Under the pieces are notes generated by a model. That model saw only the letters and a list, made by a program, of their open reading frames with translations, made no database searches and was not told the origin of the DNA. The position numbers and the translations under genes were made by a program. Positions 32,302 through 36,670 of a stretch of DNA of 36,670 bases are shown piece after piece; the stretch's first letter is position 1, and each line of letters opens with the position of its first letter. Source of the DNA: Candidatus Woesearchaeota archaeon (GTDB lineage: Archaea; Nanobdellota; Nanobdellia; SCGC-AAA011-G17; JACQNH01). The stretch lies in contig JACQNH010000091.1 of the NCBI GenBank assembly GCA_016203175.1, positions 1 through 36,670 of the forward strand. The letters are read 5' to 3'.

Positions 32302-33789
32302 TCATTTATCTTCTTTTTCAGGCTTCATAAAAGGGAATAATATCACATCTCTAATAGAGGGAGAATTAGTCAATAACATTGTTAACCTATCTATACCCAA
32401 CCCATAACCTGCGGTTGGTGGCATCCCGACTTCTAGAGCATAAATAAAATCTTCATCAAGAGGCATTGCACCTTCAGCCCCTTCTTGTAATAATCTTTGT
32501 TGCTCTAAAAGCCTTTCTTTTTGGTCTATAGGATCATTTAATTCATCATAAGCCTTAACAATCTCAGCCCCATCAACTATTAATTGAAAGGTATTTATCT
32601 TTGTAGGATCTTTTTCGTTCCTTTTTGCCAAAGCTATCATCTCAACTGGGTAGTGTGTTAATAAAGTTGGTTGTACAATCTTTGGTCTGCAAACTCTTTT
32701 ATATAATTCATCTAATAAATCCCCATAATGTTTGCAATTATTTATCTGAACATTCTTTAAATTTTTACTTTTAATAGCCTCTTTTAAAGATTTGAAATCC
32801 TTAGTTTTATTTATGTCAATCCCACTTTCTTTTAATATCAAATCCCTAAATGTAATTCTTTTAAAAGGAGTTGTGAAATCTAATACTTTATCTTGATACT
32901 TTACCTTTTTACTTCCAACAATTTCTTTTATTAATCTTGAAAAAAGATCTTCAGTCATTCTTATAAGATCTTCATAATTTTGATAAGCGTAATAAAATTC
33001 TAGCATAGTAAATTCAGGGTTATGTTGCCTGTCAATGCCTTCGTTTCTAAAATTCTTACAAATTGTGAATACTCTTTCAAAACCACCAGTAATTAATCTC
33101 TTTAAATATAGTTCAGGGGATATAGATAAAAATAAATCTATATTTAGCGCATTTAAATGAGTCTTAAAAGGTTGTGCACTTGCTCCACCATAAATTGTTT
33201 GTAGCATTGGTGTTTCTACCTCTACAAAATCTCTTTCTTTCAGATAATCTCTAATAAAGTCTATAACTTTTGATCTAACTTCGAAAACTTTTTTTACTTC
33301 AGGGTTCATTACTAAATCTAAATATCTTTTTCTATATCTTATTTCAACATCCTTCAATCCATGCCACTTTTCAGGCAAAGGCCTCAAACCCTTAGTTAAA
33401 AAATCATACTCTTTAGCTCTTATAGTTACTTCCCCAGTTTTAGTTTTGAAAACATAACCTTTTATTCCAACAAAATCTCCAATATCGGTCAACTTAAAAA
33501 TTTTGTACGCTCTTTCTCCAACTTCATCTTCTCTAATATAAAATTGTATTTTGCCTTTTGCATCTTGGATATGTCCGAAACTAGCCTTTCCCATTTCTCT
33601 TAAAGCTATCACTCTTCCAGCTATACTAACAATTTGTTTTGTTCTTTCATCATTTTTTAACGACTTAAATTCCTCTAAAATTTCATTAGAATTATTTTTC
33701 TTTCCAAAAAAGTGAGCATAAGGGTTGATATTTAATTTCCTAAGTTCTTCTAATTTTTTTAATCTTTGTTTTATTAATTCCTCTTCCAT
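32302..33789 (-). CDS. lysS: Lysyl-tRNA synthetase, class II
   Basis: A 495-residue synthetase. The N-terminal OB anticodon domain has IVSIAGRVIALREMGKASF. The class II core shows motif 2 at 247-264 (FRNEGIDRQHNPEFTMLE) and motif 3 at 465-468 (GIDRL, then PSIRDVILFPFMKP). Lysine-pocket residues around GGASAQPFKTH and SPELYLK are present. Most archaea use a class I LysRS, so this bacterial/eukaryal-type enzyme points to gene replacement, as seen in several DPANN lineages. A TATA-like GTATTTAAATT (about 33809-33819) precedes it. Its substrate tRNA-Lys is the three-intron gene in this window. Confidence 0.95.
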   Translation of the reverse strand: MEEELIKQRLKKLEELRKLNINPYAHFFGKKNNSNEILEEFKSLKNDERTKQIVSIAGRVIALREMGKASFGHIQDAKGKIQFYIREDEVGERAYKIFKLTDIGDFVGIKGYVFKTKTGEVTIRAKEYDFLTKGLRPLPEKWHGLKDVEIRYRKRYLDLVMNPEVKKVFEVRSKVIDFIRDYLKERDFVEVETPMLQTIYGGASAQPFKTHLNALNIDLFLSISPELYLKRLITGGFERVFTICKNFRNEGIDRQHNPEFTMLEFYYAYQNYEDLIRMTEDLFSRLIKEIVGSKKVKYQDKVLDFTTPFKRITFRDLILKESGIDINKTKDFKSLKEAIKSKNLKNVQINNCKHYGDLLDELYKRVCRPKIVQPTLLTHYPVEMIALAKRNEKDPTKINTFQLIVDGAEIVKAYDELNDPIDQKERLLEQQRLLQEGAEGAMPLDEDFIYALEVGMPPTAGYGLGIDRLTMLLTNSPSIRDVILFPFMKPEKEDK

Positions 33790-33866
33790 AAATCCCTAAA
33801 TAAAATCTAATTTAAATACTTTTGCAAAAACAAAATTAATATAAATCTCAAAAACATCAAATAAGT

Positions 33867-34250
33867 ATGGAAGAAAAGAGGTTTATCTTTATTTTAGCAT
33901 TAGTATCTATTTTTGTAGTAGCAAGTCATTTTCTAAAACTTGAAACAACCACAACAAGTGCAGTAATGGAAAAATATACCATAGAAGTAACTTCATCAAG
34001 TTGTGATTTAACTGAAGAAGGCTATAATACCTGCGTAAATGTAAAATGGGATGCACCAGAAGGTTACTATGTTAAAGTGTTCATTCCTGGTGGAGAAAGT
34101 TTGTCAGAAACACCTAAGTTTTATACAAAGGAATTTACTTATTGTCAGCAAACTGATAAAGATCTAATAAAGAGAATAGCCAATATTTACTTGCACAATG
34201 AAAAAGGAAAATGGGTTAAATTTATTAAAGGTTATAAAATTGAATGTTAA
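33867..34250 (+). CDS. Membrane-anchored extracytoplasmic protein with four cysteines
   Basis: A 127-residue protein with an N-terminal hydrophobic segment (about 6-23) after a short charged start, serving as signal anchor. The outer part looks beta-rich and holds C46, C56, C93 and the terminal C127, which could form two disulfides. No family recognised. TAATATAAATC (33836-33846) lies just over 20 bases before the ATG. It converges with the next gene, overlapping by four bases. Confidence 0.65.
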   Translation: MEEKRFIFILALVSIFVVASHFLKLETTTTSAVMEKYTIEVTSSSCDLTEEGYNTCVNVKWDAPEGYYVKVFIPGGESLSETPKFYTKEFTYCQQTDKDLIKRIANIYLHNEKGKWVKFIKGYKIEC

Positions 34251-34609
34251 ACCTCAGACAGCTCTCTTATTCTAAACTTTATATCTCCCAATTCTTTTTT
34301 TGAAGCAGTATCTAAACCTTCTCTTTCAATTACTAAATTCAATCTATAAATTTCAGTTTTTGTTTCAATCTTATAACCATAAGAACCTTTATCTAAAAGT
34401 TTTTGTAAGCCTTCTTGTTCAAAAGATATACACCATTCAGAAAATGCATTTGTAACACCTATATTATTACTTAATGTCAAATGAGCAGCTTCTACAAATT
34501 GATCATCTCCTAAAACTAAACCCTTAACCAAATGACCTTCTTTTAGTAATCTACATTGATCAAGACCTAGGTAAAATGTTAAATTTGTTCTTCTTCTTAT
34601 TCCGTACAT
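34247..34609 (-). CDS. Unknown 120-residue protein
   Basis: I do not recognise it. It seems soluble and alpha-beta, starting MYGIRRRTNLTFYLGLDQCR, with a central HLTLSNNIGVTNAFSEW and a charged helical end (KKELGDIKFRIRELSEV). A TATA-like TTTTAAAAC (about 34633-34641) lies about 25-30 bases upstream. Confidence 0.55.
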   Translation of the reverse strand: MYGIRRRTNLTFYLGLDQCRLLKEGHLVKGLVLGDDQFVEAAHLTLSNNIGVTNAFSEWCISFEQEGLQKLLDKGSYGYKIETKTEIYRLNLVIEREGLDTASKKELGDIKFRIRELSEV

Positions 34610-34655
34610 ATTATTTAAATTTAATTCTCTGTTTTAAAATTTTTCGTTATTACTA

Positions 34656-35564
34656 TTATCTCAAAATACCCAAATAATAATCCATTTTACCAATCATAAA
34701 CTTTTTCTTAACAACTTTAAAATCCTTGCAATAATCATAAAATTTATCGTTTCCTGAAATTAAAACAATCTTCCCTTTAGCTACATCTTTAACCTCTTTA
34801 AAAAATTCTTTATACAAATTCAAAATCTCCTTACTATGCCTAGAAAAAGGTAAGCTACTTACAATTCTTATCTCTTTTTCTTTAAATTTAGTCCCTAACC
34901 AGCTAACATCCCCTTCAATGAAATCAACATTAGCATTTGCAATATTAGCGTTCAATCTGCTTGAGATTATATTATTTCTATTATAATCTAAACCATAAAC
35001 TCTTTTGCAGCCCATTAAAAAAGCTTCAATGCAAATTGTTCCATCTTTACAAAAAGGATCAACTAAAATCTCATTTAATTTTATATTAGCAATCTTAAGA
35101 ATAGTGTAAGCAATACAGCCATTAATACTTTGATTATGTAACCTAACCCTATAATCTCTTTTACATAAATCTGAAAATTTTAAAATCCCGCAATAACATT
35201 TATTCTCAATTATATCAATAAAAATTATAGTTTCTGGATTTTTAAGACTAACCTTAAATCCCTTCTTAAACAATATTTCACCAAGAGTTCTTTCAACTTC
35301 TAAACTCCTGAATTCATGCTTGCCTTCTCTATTGCATCTTACTAAAAATGTTCCTTTTATATCAAATTTAATATCTTTAATGTTTTCAATTAAGTCTTCA
35401 AAATTTTTAAACTTAAAATCTTTTGAATATTCATAAACATCATCAAAAAATTTTATATCCTTTAAATCGCTAAAAAGAACTCTACCTTTGTCAATTGTTT
35501 TTCCTTTAACAAATTTACTTGCAAATTTCTCTAATCCTTTAACGCAAATTCCTATATATTTCAT
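34656..35564 (-). CDS. THUMP-type RNA methyltransferase, Trm14/TrmN-like
   Basis: A 302-residue protein with an N-terminal THUMP-like part (about 30-125), RDYRVRLHNQSINGCIAYTI before the core, and a Rossmann methyltransferase with motif I at 169-176 (VDPFCKDGTICIEAFLMG) and YGLDYN as the acidic SAM site. Trm14/TrmN enzymes make N2-methylguanosine at tRNA position 6. The motif IV of this group is normally N/D-P-P-Y/F; here it reads SSLPF (236-240), so the catalytic polar residue is missing or different. The start overlaps the acylphosphatase stop by one base (TAATG), so both are co-translated. Confidence 0.78.
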   Translation of the reverse strand: MKYIGICVKGLEKFASKFVKGKTIDKGRVLFSDLKDIKFFDDVYEYSKDFKFKNFEDLIENIKDIKFDIKGTFLVRCNREGKHEFRSLEVERTLGEILFKKGFKVSLKNPETIIFIDIIENKCYCGILKFSDLCKRDYRVRLHNQSINGCIAYTILKIANIKLNEILVDPFCKDGTICIEAFLMGCKRVYGLDYNRNNIISSRLNANIANANVDFIEGDVSWLGTKFKEKEIRIVSSLPFSRHSKEILNLYKEFFKEVKDVAKGKIVLISGNDKFYDYCKDFKVVKKKFMIGKMDYYLGILR

Positions 35565-35836
35565 TAATACTCAATCAAGAAATCCTCAAATTCATTTTTA
35601 AATCCTTCTCTCTTGACTTTCATATTTTCAACAATTGCCCCTTCAGGGCCTTTTTTACAGAAATAAACTAACCTTTCAATAGCTTTTTCCTCTCCCTCTG
35701 CAACGATCAATAAACAATCATCAGGAGTGTTTTGAACATAACCTTTGATTCCCAATTCCTTAGCAAGATCCCTAACATGAGCTCTAAAAAAAACTCCCGT
35801 TACCTTTCCCATTATTGTAATAGACACCCTTTTCAT
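35564..35836 (-). CDS. acyP: Acylphosphatase
   Basis: A 90-residue ferredoxin-like enzyme that hydrolyses acyl phosphates such as carbamoyl phosphate. The active-site loop is GKVTGVFFRAHV with R18, and GYVQNTPDD provides N36. KGYVQN, then GPEGAIVENM, are typical. Size is normal. Coupled by a one-base overlap to the methyltransferase downstream. Confidence 0.93.
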   Translation of the reverse strand: MKRVSITIMGKVTGVFFRAHVRDLAKELGIKGYVQNTPDDCLLIVAEGEEKAIERLVYFCKKGPEGAIVENMKVKREGFKNEFEDFLIEY

Positions 35837-35921
35837 TGTGTAATATAGAATTTTTTACATTAAAAACATTTTGTATCTCAAGTATATAAAAAGTAGCTGA
35901 TAATAAATCAGCCATTAAAAA

Positions 35922-36257
35922 TTAGTTTCTTGCTAAAACATATATAGCCTTAATTGCTACAATAGCGCTAGCTGGAGATAAAAACAACAATAGGTTGTTA
36001 AGTATCGTCCCTAAAGCTCCAGGGTTTAAGTTTAAGTTAACCACAGCCATCATTAATGCAATTACAGCAATTAAAAATGGTCCTGTTTCTATGGCGGTTA
36101 TGTTCAAAAATCCTACAACTATACCTAAAACAAGAGCTACAACCTTAACTATATCACTTGGAAAATTAGGAATCCCGCTTAATATCACCACTATAAGGCC
36201 TATAATAAAAGACCATCTTCCAATTAATGCTACATTACTCACACCTGCCTTTGCCAA
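35922..36257 (-). CDS. Small membrane protein with about four transmembrane helices, TTG start
   Basis: A protein of about 111 residues that is almost wholly hydrophobic (segments near 11-27, 33-50, 53-72 and 84-106 counting from the TTG). No family recognised. A GTG at 36266 opens the same frame but is part of the ribosome site GGAGGTG (36264-36270). The TTG at 36257 lies eight bases after GGAGG, the same distance as in the histone-fold gene, so it is the likely start. The TATA-like TATATATCC lies near 36290. Confidence 0.6.
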   Translation of the reverse strand: MAKAGVSNVALIGRWSFIIGLIVVILSGIPNFPSDIVKVVALVLGIVVGFLNITAIETGPFLIAVIALMMAVVNLNLNPGALGTILNNLLLFLSPASAIVAIKAIYVLARN

Positions 36258-36263
36258 TTTACC

Positions 36264-36270
36264 CACCTCC
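36264..36270 (-). promoter_or_regulatory. Ribosome binding site that places the start at TTG 36257
   Basis: GGAGGTG on the minus strand. Its last three bases form the apparent GTG start of the frame, which therefore cannot be the real start if the site is used. Confidence 0.6.
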
Positions 36271-36317
36271 TTAAGGATTTAATTATAATTTGGATATATA
36301 AAATTTATTCACTATGT

Positions 36318-36629
36318 TTGTGTTGTAAATTATCCAGTATTCTGCAATTATTAAAGGGGCAAAGTGATTTTGAGAAATATCTAGAGAAAGAAGGAATTAA
36401 GCATATTCTCTGCAGGTATAAGCATCCACAAACAAATGGAAAAATAGAAAAGTGGTTTGATACATATGAGCGGCATAGAAAAAGATTTAAGACCTTTGAA
36501 GAGTTTGTTAAGTGGTACAATGAAGTTAGGGTACATGAAAGCTTGGATCTTGAAACACCAGAAAGAGTATTCTGGCTTAAGTTACAGGAGCATATATTTG
36601 AAAAGGCTGTAAAACTATTTGGATGGTGA
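36318..36629 (+). pseudogene. Transposase remnant, C-terminal part of a DDE (rve-type) integrase core
   Basis: From about 36360 the frame reads GIKHILCRYKHPQTNGKIEK then WFDTYERH and VKWYNEVRVHESL with ETPERVFW. This is the last part of the retroviral-type DDE transposase core (IS481/IS3 style), including the Glu of the triad in NGKIEK. The first two Asp blocks are missing, and the sequence before 36345 does not look like transposase, so it is a 5'-truncated relic. The stop is TGA at 36627-36629. It marks a second insertion hot spot at the right edge. Confidence 0.78.
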
Positions 36630-36670
36630 TAAATATGAACTTAAAAATATATAATAAAAAGGTGGGAAAT

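Noticed and set aside
36635..36670. Possible start of a further gene at the right edge
   Set aside because: Only 12 codons are open before the window ends, and the stretch could equally be promoter sequence, so nothing can be supported.

Overview
The window looks like a chromosomal segment of a DPANN archaeon, probably near Woesearchaeota/Pacearchaeota. The DNA is visibly AT-rich. The information machinery is archaeal (TBP, MCM, topoisomerase VI, aIF1A, aIF2-beta, Dim2-like KH protein, Hjc, a histone-fold protein), while LysRS is the class II type and MetRS resembles bacterial enzymes. Many first genes of operons have a TATA-like box (TTTAAATA or TTTATAAA type) about 20-30 bases before the start codon, so many transcripts should be leaderless. 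A smaller set has a strong GGAGG or GGTG ribosome site instead.

Layout. 1-455: the 3' end of a TnpB gene with its element right end, fused to the 3' remnant of an endonuclease V gene. 526-4819: a 388-residue unknown protein, tRNA-Gly, two small membrane proteins, MetRS and a tail-anchored coiled-coil protein. 4816-5808 (minus): a membrane-anchored protein, tRNA-Ile and tRNA-Asn. 5857-10546 (minus): a conserved archaeal block, aIF2-beta, DUF424, short NMD3-like protein, aIF1A, Dim2-like KH protein, Top6B, Top6A. 10583-14428 (minus): an unknown protein, then an RPA32-like OB protein downstream of an intein-bearing MCM. 14588-15844: TBP, divergent from a VapBC pair. 15970-19812: IleRS, then an MNT/HEPN pair on the minus strand. 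20056-27408: a six-gene MoxR/DUF58/VWA operon. 27420-27623: a tRNA-Lys with three introns. 27732-31956: ATP-grasp protein, XerA-like protein, DUF378, Hjc, a GCPACP membrane protein, a frameshifted CARF-wHTH regulator and an unknown. 31974-36629: histone-fold protein, LysRS, small proteins, THUMP methyltransferase, acylphosphatase, a membrane protein and a transposase remnant.

The most unusual content is in the tRNA genes. tRNA-Ile(GAU) and tRNA-Lys(CUU) both carry an intron inside the T-loop at position 59/60. In each the bulge-helix-bulge can be drawn base by base, and splicing restores a TTCAAAT loop. The tRNA-Lys gene has two more introns, at 30/31 and 37/38. Its 30/31 and 59/60 introns share a 38-base core with one mismatch, which suggests that an intron copied itself between sites in one gene.

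Other notable points are a mini-intein in MCM with no block-B histidine, a Xer-family protein without its catalytic tyrosine, a TnpB element whose predicted guide would match the gene it interrupted, perfect 39-base repeats either side of the HEPN promoter TATA box, and a winged helix that looks shared between MCM and the neighbouring RPA-like protein.
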